Assembly (NCBI RefSeq): GCF_000160075.2 | Contig: NZ_KI535341.1 | Location: 74,274-138,273, forward strand | Reading direction: 5' to 3' | From: Abiotrophia defectiva ATCC 49176 | Lineage (GTDB): Bacteria > Bacillota > Bacilli > Lactobacillales > Aerococcaceae | DNA length: 64,000 nt | Shown: positions 34,518 through 44,770 of the stretch, in pieces | How positions within the stretch are numbered: the stretch's first letter is position 1 | Layout: every line of letters begins with the position of its first letter | The notes under the pieces: generated by a model | Seen by the model: the letters and a program-made list of their open reading frames with translations, nothing else | What the model was told of the DNA's origin: nothing | Database searches by the model: none | Program-made: the position numbers and the translations under genes

Positions 34518-35108
34518 TTAATTCTCAGAAAAATTTTTTCGAATGCGACTCATGGACTCCCTTGCGATACCTAGATAGGAGGCAATAAGGTTTTGCGGAA
34601 GCCTGTCTTCAATGCCGGGATAGGTCTTACGAAAGGCAAGATACTTCTCTGTGGCATTGAGGCATTGAAAGTTATACTCCCGATTCATCTTGAAGATGAT
34701 TGTCTGCTCCAGCAGCGCAATATACCCTCTCATGGTTTCCGGGCTTGAAAGCAAGATGGCCTTCAGCTTGTCCGAACGAAAACTCAAACCTAAAACATCC
34801 TCAACAGTCTCAAACACCTCAACTCTTTTTTCCATGAAAAGCGCCTCTCCAAGCATGAACTCATTTTCCTACATGAAAAGCTTTGTGATGTCATTTCCGT
34901 TCTCGTCGATATAGTAGCTTCTGGCAAGGCCCTTTATAATCAGATAGACATACCGCTGCGGTTCACCCATGCCGAGAATCTGGCTTTTCTTCGGATAAAA
35001 CACCTCATCGGCATCTTGAGCGAGAGCTTCATTCAATTCACTTTCCGTGCTTTCATGCAGTGCATAGGAAAGAATATCTTTTTCTGTTTTACATCCATTC
35101 TTTAACAA
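34518..35108 (-). pseudogene. Crp/Fnr-family regulator interrupted by an in-frame amber codon
   Basis: Two open pieces in the same frame are separated by one TAG (34869-34871). The upstream piece is the cyclic-nucleotide-binding-like domain (KSQILGMGEPQRYVYLIIKG, SYYIDENGNDITKLFM). The downstream piece starts ENEFMLGEALFME and ends with the helix-turn-helix (NLIASYLGIARESMSRIRKN). No frameshift is needed, so a single base change broke it. The 5' end also lacks a convincing start: an in-frame TAA lies 14 codons before TTG 35108, with no ATG between. Confidence 0.8.
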
Positions 35109-35162
35109 CTCCTTTCGCTTTTCTTCATAAAGTCTTTATTTTCAAGCCCTTCCGACCATTGA

Positions 35163-35237
35163 CATCTAATCCGCAGCCTTGACCTACCCATCATCTAAAG
35201 TGGCAACTCAACCCCTGGCATCTAAACCGGCAGCCCG
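35163..35237. repeat. Three imperfect direct repeats, IS21-end-like
   Basis: CATCTAATCCGCAGCC, CATCTAAAGTGGCAACT and CATCTAAACCGGCAGCC follow each other at 27-28 bp spacing. Multiple short terminal repeats of this type are found at the ends of IS21-family elements. No IS21 transposase gene remains. Confidence 0.45.
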
Positions 35238-35243
35238 TCCCTA

Positions 35244-35396
35244 TCACATTTTTGCCATAAATTTGCTTGGATAAGTTGCCGCCGAGCATTTGTCCATGTG
35301 AGCTTCCTTGAAGCGGTCGAGAGCCGGAAAGTGACTTATTTCAAGGGCTATCGAGACTCTTATGTATCTTTCCTTGACATTAAGACCACCGTCTCA
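35244..35396 (-). pseudogene. Short coding remnant of unknown origin
   Basis: A start-less minus-strand frame of about 50 codons ends at TGA 35244-35246 (containing RVSIALEISHFPALDRFKEA) directly before the IS21-like repeats. It could be the tail of a lost transposition gene. I do not recognise it. The rest of 35109-35578 shows no gene, only short direct repeats around TCAAGGGCTA. Confidence 0.3.
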
Positions 35397-35578
35397 ACGT
35401 GTCTTGATAGGACAGTCCGATACTCTGAAATGGATTATCAAGGGCTAGGATTTATAAGGACACTCTGAAACACTTAAAACATGATATAAAATTTAACGTA
35501 GATTTCTCTTAGTTAGAAATAGCGTATATGTAACAATTTTACAGACTTTACTGCCTTTATACGAGAATGTTCAACAGC

Positions 35579-36340
35579 TCATTCGAATCTATGATAATCT
35601 GCTTCAAGTAAATGCCTTCCGTATTCAAAAATAACTCCTGAGTAGAATACAAGCTTTGTATCATATTGCAAATCAATAACTGTTTCATCTGACTTTCTTT
35701 TAAATTCTTGACCATCAAAGTAAATATGGTTATATAATACCGAATAGTCTCGTATACTTTTAATAAGGGTATGTCCTTGATGTTTCATCCTTGCTGAAAA
35801 CTGCGAATGATTCCCCCCATTACAAATAACAATATCCATTGGATGCAAATAATGATTATCGATATTGAAACTATGCTTATTTCCATCAAAAACATTTTGG
35901 TCGTTAATACCATCAAGATTTCTAATTATCCTATCTGAATTCCATGGGTTTAATAAAATTGGTAACTCATTTACTTTTATGCTAATTGGGCCTTCCTTAC
36001 GTATTTTCTTATTTTCATAGTATTTCATGTCATCTGGATGTACTTTTTCACAAATAACTTCATCAATATGCAAATCTGTTTCGTAAGCAAGAAAATTATA
36101 GACTCCCTCAATACTTGAATTATCTTGAGCTTCATGAACTGTTTCAATAGATTGAATTGCTTCATCAAAATTTAGATAATCAATTATCACCGATAAAATA
36201 TTTTTTACAATTTTTACCTTTTCGTTAGTATTCTCACTATTGTTTAGTTTCTCCATATACCTATTATATTTACTTTTATAATCATTATTTCTCTCAGTTC
36301 TAAAAAAAGAACCAAAAAACTTACCTATTGTATCAATCAT
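35579..36340 (-). CDS. DUF6710-like protein of unknown function (possible immunity protein)
   Basis: A 253-residue cytoplasmic protein, markedly AT-rich relative to its neighbours, so probably acquired. The N-terminal 70 residues are basic and helical. The C-terminal half has LPILLNPWNSDRIIRNLDGI and HPMDIVICNGGNHSQFSARM, which I associate with DUF6710. It lies 25 bp after a start-less fragment that looks like the tail of a toxin or other multi-domain protein. No RBS is unusual (AGGAG upstream). The role is unknown. Confidence 0.65.
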   Translation of the reverse strand: MIDTIGKFFGSFFRTERNNDYKSKYNRYMEKLNNSENTNEKVKIVKNILSVIIDYLNFDEAIQSIETVHEAQDNSSIEGVYNFLAYETDLHIDEVICEKVHPDDMKYYENKKIRKEGPISIKVNELPILLNPWNSDRIIRNLDGINDQNVFDGNKHSFNIDNHYLHPMDIVICNGGNHSQFSARMKHQGHTLIKSIRDYSVLYNHIYFDGQEFKRKSDETVIDLQYDTKLVFYSGVIFEYGRHLLEADYHRFE

Positions 36341-36365
36341 TATTTTCTCCTATTAATCAAAAAGA

Positions 36366-36577
36366 CTAAAAAATCCAGTTCTGATGAGTTTCTAGCTTTA
36401 ATTTTAATTTCTTAAACCGAGCTGGATTTGTTTCAATTAGATTTTTGATTGTTTTCCATCGTGTTGTATTCTCATTAAAAATTTTTCTAAAAATACCATT
36501 TTTTATGCGAGCTGTTTCAGCCCCTTGATGTTGACCATATATTATTGTAATATCCTTATCCTTTGAAACGGCGGGCT
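36366..36577 (-). pseudogene. C-terminal fragment of an unknown protein upstream of the DUF6710-like gene
   Basis: An uninterrupted minus-strand frame without start encodes about 65 residues (KDKDITIIYGQHQGAETARI, then NENTTRWKTIKNLIETNPAR and ending THQNWIF) and stops at TAG 36366-36368. It abuts the rlmD stop codon, so the 5' part was lost. The position just before a small orphan gene resembles a polymorphic-toxin tip with its immunity gene; that is inference only. Confidence 0.5.
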
Positions 36578-37954
36578 TTATCCCTTTCTCTCCAGCAGTC
36601 CTACAACCTCGATATGTGCAGTCTTCGGGAATAAGTCAACCGGCTGCACCCACTGCAGCTCATAGCCTGCCTGGGCCAAGAGTTGGCAGTCACGGGCGCA
36701 GGTGGCTGGGTTACAGGACACGTAGACGATCTTGTCTGGCGCCAGTTCAATCAGGGTCTTAACGAATTCAGGGTCTAGGCCCTTGCGTGGTGGGTCGACC
36801 ACCGCTACATCAAAATGAATGCCTTCTGCCTGCCAAGCTGGCAGCACTTCTTCGGCCTTGCCGGCTTGGAAGGTGACATTACTTAGGCCGTTGGCCTCGG
36901 CATTGGCCCGCGCCATATCAATAGCTTCAGGCACGATTTCCATGGCATAGACCTGACCGGCTTGGCGGGCTAGGGCCAGGGAGATGGTGCCAATCCCGCA
37001 ATAGGCGTCCAGGACGGTTTCACTGCCAGATAAATCAGCTGCCTCAAGGGCATAACGATAGAGGGCCTCGGCCTGAGGAGTGTTGACCTGATAGAAGGAA
37101 TGTGGGGAGATGGAGAAATCCAGCCCCAACATCTGGTCCTGATAAACTGGCTGGCCCCACAAGAGGCGATTGGTTGGTCCCATAATGACATTATTGGCCT
37201 GCGTATGACTATTGAGGACCAGGCTAACTAGGTTAGGAATGGCCTTTGTGAGTGCCTTAATCAACTTATCCTCAGCTGGCAGGCCTTTGCCGTTGACGAC
37301 CAGGATTAACATGACTTGGCCGCTATAGTGACCACGCTTGACGATGATATGTCGGATTTGGCCCTTGCGACTTTCCTCGTCGTAAGCCGAGTAGCCTAGC
37401 TGGCGCAGAATGTCCCGCGTCACTAAAATGGCTTGGTCGATGGCCGGATCTTGAATATGGAAATTCTCTACGGGCACTAGCTGATGGCTATTCTTGCGGA
37501 AGAAGCCAGTCTCTAGCTGGCCTTTGACAGTCCGCACCGGGATTTGCGCCTTATTACGATATTGCCAAGGATGGTCCATGCCATAAGTTGGCCGGACTTC
37601 CAGACTTTCCGGGAATTTCCCTAGGCGACTGAAGACCTGCTTGACTAGGGCCTGCTTAGCCTTGAGCTGGGCAGGATAAGCCATATGTTGCAAGGTCATG
37701 GTGCCAATCTGACGGCCGATAGGGTCGGTAATCTCCACTCGATCCGGACTGGGCGTTAGAACCTCTTCTAGGCGCGCAAATCCGAAGGACTTGCCGACCT
37801 TGAGGACCTTAATGGCCACCTGCTCGCCCGGAATAACGCCCTCCACAAAGAAGGGATAGCCCTCGATTTTGACGACACCCTGGCCTTCATGGGTCAAGTC
37901 GACTACCTGGCCTTGGTGTACTTGATTCTTCTTAAATACTTGTTTTGCGTCCAT
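36578..37954 (-). CDS. rlmD: 23S rRNA (uracil-5-)-methyltransferase RlmD-type
   Basis: A 458-residue class I SAM methyltransferase of the RumA/RlmD (TrmA) family. Order: TRAM RNA-binding domain at 1-70 (GQVVDLTHEGQGVVKIEGYP), a central domain, then the SAM site LDAYCGIGTISLALA, the VVDPPRKG motif and the catalytic Cys in VYVSCNPATCARD. It forms 5-methyluridine in 23S rRNA. The N-terminal CxxC iron-sulfur cysteines of proteobacterial RlmD are absent, as usual in Firmicutes. I start at MDAKQVFKK after AAAGGAGA; the longer upstream frame has no support. Confidence 0.92.
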   Translation of the reverse strand: MDAKQVFKKNQVHQGQVVDLTHEGQGVVKIEGYPFFVEGVIPGEQVAIKVLKVGKSFGFARLEEVLTPSPDRVEITDPIGRQIGTMTLQHMAYPAQLKAKQALVKQVFSRLGKFPESLEVRPTYGMDHPWQYRNKAQIPVRTVKGQLETGFFRKNSHQLVPVENFHIQDPAIDQAILVTRDILRQLGYSAYDEESRKGQIRHIIVKRGHYSGQVMLILVVNGKGLPAEDKLIKALTKAIPNLVSLVLNSHTQANNVIMGPTNRLLWGQPVYQDQMLGLDFSISPHSFYQVNTPQAEALYRYALEAADLSGSETVLDAYCGIGTISLALARQAGQVYAMEIVPEAIDMARANAEANGLSNVTFQAGKAEEVLPAWQAEGIHFDVAVVDPPRKGLDPEFVKTLIELAPDKIVYVSCNPATCARDCQLLAQAGYELQWVQPVDLFPKTAHIEVVGLLERKG

Positions 37955-38183
37955 CTTCAGTCTCCTTTGCTCTTCCTTCCTATCATACCACGAAATACCA
38001 GTCAGGCAAAGGCTTGCCGCCTCCTTGCGGGCTAGTTTAGGAAGCCATATGCCGCCTTTTTCGGCGAGCCAGTCCATCGTTCTTCTTATCCATGGACTGG
38101 CGCTGACTTTTTACCTAGCTTGTGGGGATTGGGACCAGTTCATGGTTCTATTAAACGCTGGTGGTGGTCTTAATACAAGAATA

Positions 38184-38207
38184 GAGGCAGGGATTCACCC
38201 CTGCCTC
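38184..38207 (-). terminator. Terminator after the flavoprotein gene
   Basis: GAGGCAGGG and CCCTGCCTC arms; TATTCTTGTATT follows on the minus strand. A second hairpin (GCCAGTCCAT/ATGGACTGGC, 38070-38103) followed by CTTTTT on the plus strand lies nearby with no obvious gene to serve. Confidence 0.7.
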
Positions 38208-38215
38208 GACAAAAC

Positions 38216-39994
<1,779 letters not shown>

Positions 39995-40040
39995 CTATTT
40001 TTACCACCAAGACTAGGCTCATTATCTTGGTTGACTTTCT

Positions 40041-40069
40041 ATTATACTCCTTTTTAGGCTGACTGTCTT
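40041..40069 (-). promoter_or_regulatory. Promoter of the flavoprotein gene
   Basis: On the minus strand -35 AAGACA (40064-40069), 17 bp spacer, -10 TATAAT (40041-40046), about 60 bp before the ATG. Confidence 0.65.
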
Positions 40070-40187
40070 TGCATATTCTTGCTGAAAACATGCGCAATCT
40101 TGCGGTCTTATCCATCAACTTTTTGCCATCTTCTGCTAAAATCTGATAGCATGCTCTACTCAGCAGATGATCCATTGAGCTTTGTCA

Positions 40188-40346
40188 GGCTGGGTGGGCC
40201 CACTCAGTGCCAAAAGGATGTCGAGCGTATGAGTTCCCCTGGGAGCTTTAGCGACCTAGGGGACCATAGATCGGCAAGGCGGAAGACAGCCGCAGGCTGG
40301 CTGGAGCCGGTCCCGCACTGAGGACTAAGTTGGAGCCCACCTAGCC
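40188..40346 (+). ncRNA. Candidate structured RNA / dispersed element, copy A
   Basis: About 160 bp, gene-free. The outer stem GGCTGGGTGGGC (40188-40199) pairs with GCCCACCTAGCC (40335-40346), and the inner stem CTCAGTGC (40203-40210) with GCACTGAG (40315-40322). Inside are a hairpin TCCCCT/AGGGGA (40235-40263) and the conserved core GGCGGAAGACAGCC followed by a CAGCC/GGCTG hairpin and AGCCGGTCCC. Copy B keeps the pairing with different bases. The strand given is that of the shared core; transcription is not shown. The rest of the 39980-40397 gap holds the flavoprotein promoter and a terminator. Confidence 0.55.
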
Positions 40347-40360
40347 AAGCTGAAGCCAAA

Positions 40361-40389
40361 CAAAAAGGCGACTGGAATTCCAGTCGCCT
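40361..40389 (-). terminator. Terminator of the amino-acid ABC transporter operon
   Basis: AGGCGACTGG-AATT-CCAGTCGCCT, a perfect palindrome, with T5 on the minus strand. Confidence 0.9.
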
Positions 40390-40397
40390 GTAACTGA

Positions 40398-41132
40398 TTA
40401 ACTGCGTAAGTAACGTTCCAAGAATTGTTGGGTCCGTTCTTCTTGTGGGTTGACGAAGAGTTGCTCCGGCGCGCCTTGTTCGGCGATGACCCCTTGGTCC
40501 ATGAAGACCACGCGGTCGGAAACCTCACGAGCGAACTCCATTTCGTGGGTGACAATAATCATAGTCAAACCAGTATGAGCCAATTCCTTCATAACCTTCA
40601 AGACTTCGCCGACCATCTCAGGGTCAAGTGCAGAAGTTGGTTCATCGAAGAGAATAACGTCTGGCTGCATGGTCAAGGCCCGAGCAATGGCTACCCGTTG
40701 CTTCTGCCCCCCAGATAATTGGCTAGGACGGGCATGGACATAATCTCCCATACCTACTTGTTCCAAGAACTTAGTAGCTAAAGCTTCGGTCTCAGCCTTG
40801 TCCTTACCTAGGACCTTGATAGGGCCGACAGTACAGTTAGCCAAGACATCCATATTGTTGAAGAGGTTGAAGGATTGGAAGACCATACCGATATGGGTCC
40901 GGTACTTGTTGACGTCATGCTTAACGTCTAAGATATTCTCGCCCCGGTAGATGATTTCCCCACCGCTTGGTTCCTCTAAGAGGTTAATACAACGCAAGAG
41001 GGTGGATTTACCTGAACCTGAAGAGCCGATAATGGTCACGACTTCCCCTGCTTCAACGGAAAAATCAATGTCCTTGAGGACCGTACGGTCGCCAAAGGTT
41101 TTGCTTAAGTGTTGAATTTCTACAATCGCCAT
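40398..41132 (-). CDS. Polar amino acid ABC transporter, ATP-binding protein (GlnQ-type)
   Basis: A 244-residue ATPase. Walker A is [15 protein letters not shown], the signature [15 protein letters not shown], Walker [20 protein letters not shown] and the switch His in [10 protein letters not shown]. This is the amino-acid subfamily (PAAT). It lies 2 bp after the stop of the fused binding-protein/permease gene, so the two make one transporter, probably for glutamine/glutamate or a related polar amino acid. Confidence 0.95.
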   Translation of the reverse strand: MAIVEIQHLSKTFGDRTVLKDIDFSVEAGEVVTIIGSSGSGKSTLLRCINLLEEPSGGEIIYRGENILDVKHDVNKYRTHIGMVFQSFNLFNNMDVLANCTVGPIKVLGKDKAETEALATKFLEQVGMGDYVHARPSQLSGGQKQRVAIARALTMQPDVILFDEPTSALDPEMVGEVLKVMKELAHTGLTMIIVTHEMEFAREVSDRVVFMDQGVIAEQGAPEQLFVNPQEERTQQFLERYLRS

Positions 41133-41134
41133 GA

Positions 41135-42742
41135 TTAGGCCTCCTCTTTGAGCACTGCCACTTGTTGTTGGTTACCGGCAGCCAGTTGATCACTTGGGCG
41201 CCCGTCAATGCGTTTTTCAATCGCGCGCAAGAGTGATGTAATGGTAAAGGTTAAGATGAAGTAGATAACGGCCGTTACGAAGAAGGTCTCGAAGTAACGG
41301 AAGTTATTGCCGGCAATGGTCTTGGTCGTGAAGTACAATTCGCTGACCGAGATCACGTTGAGGACGGATGTATCCTTAACGTTGATGACAAATTCATTCC
41401 CGACAGATGGCAGAATGGTCCGGAAGACTTGTGGCATAACCACTTCTTTCATAGTTTGCCAGTGGTTCATCCCAATAGCACGAGCCGCTTCAAATTGGCC
41501 CTTGTCGATGGCGTAAATCCCACCCCGAACGACTTCGGCAATGTAGGCCCCGGTGTTAATGGAGACAACCAGGAAGGCCGCCGACATAGGGGTTAATTTC
41601 CAGCCCCAGAGTAGGTCGGTCCCGTAGTAGAAGATCATGGCTTGAACGATCATCGGTGTCCCACGGAAGATGGCAATATAGGCATTGAGCAATAGGTTAG
41701 CGACTTTCAAGACGCCATTATGGATTTGGCTCTTAGACTTGGGAATGGTCCGGATAATCCCGACGGCCAAACCAATCAGGAGACCGATTAAGGTACCGGT
41801 TAAGGATACCCAGAGGGTCATGCCGGTCCCGGCCAAGTATTGACGCCAGTTCTGAGTGGCAATCTCCCAAGTACGAGCAAAGAAGTTATAATCTTCTGTG
41901 GCCGCTGCCTCAGTGCTGGTTTCTTCTTGACCGTCAGCCGCTGGCTGGTTCTTAATGGCCTGGTCCATGAAGTCCTTGCGTTGCTGATCTGTAATTTCCG
42001 CAATGGCCTCATTAATTTGGCTCATAAGTGGGCTTCCCTTCTTGACCCCGATAGAGACCTTGCGGTCTTCTGGCGCCACTTGGAAGCTTGGATTAAGTTC
42101 TACGTAGGTGAATAGAGGGTTAGCGGCTGCCGCAGAGACAGCTTCTGGATATTCTGAGATGTAGGCATCTAACTTGCCCGCTTCTAAGGCCACTCGCAAG
42201 ACAGGGAAAGAATCCTGTGCCTGCTCAACCTGAGCGTCCTTGAGTTGTTTCAACAAGTCATAGTGCAGGGTCCCTTGTTGACCTGACACCTTAGCACCCG
42301 CAAAGTCCTCTAGCGTCTTGGCTTGGGCATAAGGTGAATCCTTGCGGACCACCATGACGAAACGTGAGTCATAATAAGACTCGGAGAAGTCAATCTCCTT
42401 AGCACGTTCCGCAGTTGGCGACATGCCGGCAATAATCATATCTATCTTGTCCGATTGGACAGCTGGTAAAAGTCCATCCCACTCCGTCTTGACCACTTGG
42501 ACTTCGCGGCCTAATTTTTCCCCAATCTTACGCGCGATTTGCACGTCGTAACCATTGGCGAATTCCTTGGAGTCCTTAATAGGTACAGCACCGTTAGCGT
42601 TGGTGGACTGTGTCCAGTTATAAGGCGGATAGCCCGCTTCCATCCCGATCAATAGGGGTTGAGTGTCTTGCTTCTTGGCGCCACACGCTACCATCAAGAA
42701 TGCAACGAAGGCTAGTGCCAAGAATTTTAACGATTTTTTCAT
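41135..42742 (-). CDS. Amino acid ABC transporter, fused substrate-binding protein and permease
   Basis: A 535-residue fusion. A lipobox MVAC places the lipid-anchored Cys at residue 20. Residues 30-270 are a family-3 solute-binding domain ([16 protein letters not shown], then [18 protein letters not shown]). Residues 290-510 are the permease, with the EAA loop [20 protein letters not shown]. Fusion of both parts is common in Lactobacillales GlnP-type transporters. I start at MKKSLKFLA, since AGGAG lies eight bases upstream and a nearer GTG overlaps it. The ligand is likely a polar amino acid. Confidence 0.94.
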   Translation of the reverse strand: MKKSLKFLALAFVAFLMVACGAKKQDTQPLLIGMEAGYPPYNWTQSTNANGAVPIKDSKEFANGYDVQIARKIGEKLGREVQVVKTEWDGLLPAVQSDKIDMIIAGMSPTAERAKEIDFSESYYDSRFVMVVRKDSPYAQAKTLEDFAGAKVSGQQGTLHYDLLKQLKDAQVEQAQDSFPVLRVALEAGKLDAYISEYPEAVSAAAANPLFTYVELNPSFQVAPEDRKVSIGVKKGSPLMSQINEAIAEITDQQRKDFMDQAIKNQPAADGQEETSTEAAATEDYNFFARTWEIATQNWRQYLAGTGMTLWVSLTGTLIGLLIGLAVGIIRTIPKSKSQIHNGVLKVANLLLNAYIAIFRGTPMIVQAMIFYYGTDLLWGWKLTPMSAAFLVVSINTGAYIAEVVRGGIYAIDKGQFEAARAIGMNHWQTMKEVVMPQVFRTILPSVGNEFVINVKDTSVLNVISVSELYFTTKTIAGNNFRYFETFFVTAVIYFILTFTITSLLRAIEKRIDGRPSDQLAAGNQQQVAVLKEEA

Positions 42743-42941
42743 TTTTCTCACTCCTATTAATAGAATTATAATAATAAGTATACACCTTCAAGCCCATAGT
42801 GCAAGATATTTTGATGATGAAAGCGTTATTTATGGTTTATTTTTTTCAAATGCCCCTAGGATTCTCTCGGCCAAACTTGCACTCTAGCTTCTATTACTAT
42901 ACACTTAAGGAAAGCAATCGCATTTTAAAGGAGGTTTCGGG

Positions 42942-43964
42942 GTGAAAGTCCTACTCTACAGTCAACATCTCGACAAGATCGCCAAATCTGGCCTTGGTAA
43001 ATCAATTAAACATCAAATGAAGGCCTTGGAACATGCCGGGATTGACTACACCACCGATCCCAAGGACTCCTTCGATTTATTACATATCAATACCTACTTC
43101 CCCCAATCCATGCTCTTCGCCCGCAAATGTCGCAAGCAGGGCATTCCGGTCGTCTACCATGCCCACTCGACCATGGAAGACTTCCGTAATTCCTTCCGCT
43201 TCTCTAATCAGCTAGCGCCTATCTTCAAGCGTTGGCTCATGACTTGCTATCAGCAGGGCGATGTCCTCATTACACCTACGCCCTACTCCAAGCGTCTACT
43301 CGATTCTTACAATATGGGGCGGGAAATCTTCGTCCTATCTAACGGTATTGAACTAGAAAAATTTGCCCCTCAGCCTCAGGCGCGGGAGCTCTTCCGGGCG
43401 CGTTACGGACTGACCGAGCAAGACTTCGTCTGCATAGGGATTGGCCTCTACCTAGAGCGCAAGGGCATTCTAGATTTTGTGGAGTTGGCTAAGCGCCTGC
43501 CCCATATCCGCTTCATCTGGTTTGGCTATACGGATTTGAACCTAGTGCCGTCCGCTATTCGGGCTGCCGTCTCCAATCCACCGGCCAACCTGGCCTTTGC
43601 CGGCTATGTTGACAATCAGCAGATTATTCAAGCCATGCAGGGAAGCGACCTCTACCTCTTCCCTACCTTGGAAGAAACCGAGGGCATTCCGGCCGTCGAG
43701 GCCTGTGCCGCCCATGCCAAATTCATCGTTCGGGACATTCCGGTCTTCGATGACTGGCTAACCGACCAGGTCAACGTCTACAAGGCTAAGGATGTCGATG
43801 ACTTCGAGCGTCTGATTCGGGCTAGCCAAGCCCAAGAGCTACCTGACTTGACCCAGGCAGCCTATCCCGTGGCAGTCCAACGTGACCTAGCGGTCATCGG
43901 TCAAGAACTAGGCCGCATCTACGGCCATGCTATTCGTGCTAGTCAGGAGCGACAAGGATTATAA
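42942..43964 (+). CDS. GT4-family glycosyltransferase (glycolipid CpoA/BgsA-like)
   Basis: A 340-residue GT-B enzyme without membrane segments. Its N-terminus (KVLLYSQHLDKIAKSGLGKS) and LLHINTYFPQSMLFA, VVYHAHSTMEDFRNSF and the donor-site LFPTLEETEGIPAVEA resemble the alpha-glucosyltransferases that build glucosyl-diacylglycerol anchors in streptococci and enterococci. The partner glycosyltransferase normally adjacent is not here. The start is GTG with AAAGGAGG 7 bases upstream. The lipid acceptor is inferred from similarity by memory. Confidence 0.8.
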   Translation: MKVLLYSQHLDKIAKSGLGKSIKHQMKALEHAGIDYTTDPKDSFDLLHINTYFPQSMLFARKCRKQGIPVVYHAHSTMEDFRNSFRFSNQLAPIFKRWLMTCYQQGDVLITPTPYSKRLLDSYNMGREIFVLSNGIELEKFAPQPQARELFRARYGLTEQDFVCIGIGLYLERKGILDFVELAKRLPHIRFIWFGYTDLNLVPSAIRAAVSNPPANLAFAGYVDNQQIIQAMQGSDLYLFPTLEETEGIPAVEACAAHAKFIVRDIPVFDDWLTDQVNVYKAKDVDDFERLIRASQAQELPDLTQAAYPVAVQRDLAVIGQELGRIYGHAIRASQERQGL

Positions 43965-43973
43965 GATAAGTAA

Positions 43974-43999
43974 AGGGTGGGAGTTTCCCCACCTTTTTT
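43974..43999 (+). terminator. Terminator after the GT4 gene
   Basis: GGTGGG-AGTTTC-CCCACC followed by T6. Confidence 0.88.
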
Positions 44000-44020
44000 C
44001 TATGCCCTAAACCGTGTAAG

Positions 44021-44099
44021 ACCAGTCCCACTCGAGCCAAAAGACGGGGCTAGTGGTGGGACCGGCTTCAGCCAGCCTGTGGCTGTCTTGTGCCTTGCC
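44021..44099 (-). repeat. Half copy of the dispersed element (copy C)
   Basis: On the minus strand it carries AAGACAGCC-ACA-GGCTGGCTG, AGCCGGTCCC and the 3' arm (CTAGCCCCGTCTTTTGG, GTGGGACTGG) of copies A and B, but the 5' half is missing. It is inverted relative to copies A and B and lies between the GT4 terminator and the long hairpin at 44107. Confidence 0.7.
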
Positions 44100-44106
44100 T
44101 CTTGAA

Positions 44107-44153
44107 AAGCACCCCATAAGTTAGACATTAAAAGTCCAACTTATGGGGTGCTT
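44107..44153 (-). terminator. Long hairpin terminator after the Cys-rich secreted protein gene
   Basis: Perfect 16-bp arms (44107-44122, 44138-44153; AAGCACCCCATAAGTT and its complement). A T-rich tail follows on the minus strand. The arms resemble IS terminal repeats, so it may derive from an IS. Confidence 0.75.
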
Positions 44154-44183
44154 TGCATAAAAGGCGAAATCTCATTTTCTAAC

Positions 44184-44618
44184 TCAATTGTTTGCTCCTG
44201 GACCTTGTAAAATAACCGCCCCCTTATATAGAGCGTAGTAAATTGGGCCCAGTTGCCATATTTTAACCAAAGGGATATAACCATAGTAGTGATTTTTATT
44301 ATAGTAAATGGTTTGAGGTGGCTGAGAACTAAAGAATCGAATCTCTTCTACCACAATAGAGGTTGGAAATGCGTCTCGTTTTTTGTCCTTCTTATCAGGA
44401 ATATAGGCTGTCAAATCTTCTTCAATCGGCCGAACACCATTTGGATTTGCTCCCTTGTACCACTCTACAGCATATTCTTCACACCAAGATTCATGTGGCT
44501 TCTTAGGACAGCAACATAGGTCATCACCTACTGATTGGTTGGCTTGAACGTTTGAAGTCGAAAGACAAAAGAGCAGTAGAAACAAGAAAGTGAGTGGGGT
44601 CAAAATAAAACGTTTCAT
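44184..44618 (-). CDS. Small Cys-rich secreted protein of unknown function
   Basis: A protein of about 144 residues with a signal peptide (FILTPLTFLFLLLFCLSTSN, cleavage likely after VQA near residue 27). The mature N-terminus has a Cys cluster DDLCCCPKKPHESWCEEY, followed by an acidic/basic central part and an aromatic C-terminus (IYYNKNHYYGYIPLVKIWQL). I recognise no family. The start MKRFILTP is favoured, because the upstream ATG forms part of the AAGGAG site. Confidence 0.68.
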   Translation of the reverse strand: MKRFILTPLTFLFLLLFCLSTSNVQANQSVGDDLCCCPKKPHESWCEEYAVEWYKGANPNGVRPIEEDLTAYIPDKKDKKRDAFPTSIVVEEIRFFSSQPPQTIYYNKNHYYGYIPLVKIWQLGPIYYALYKGAVILQGPGANN

Positions 44619-44770
44619 ATTGCATTGCTCCTTCATATAGTTGCATGCTTGATGACGACATTATCCTAACCCTCCCTTCTCGAAGACATCGTCATCCAAA
44701 TCCTATCTACACACTCATTATACATCCAGAAAATGCTTTCATCAACCTTCTTTATGCTTTTGACAGTCCA

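Noticed and set aside
37955-38077. 41-codon extension of RlmD
   Set aside because: No ribosome binding site; the family N-terminus (TRAM domain) begins right after the ATG at 37954.
38030-38110. Further copy of the dispersed structured element upstream of rlmD
   Set aside because: It has a GCCAGTCCAT/ATGGACTGGC hairpin but none of the GGCGGAAGAC or AGCCGGTCCC core blocks.
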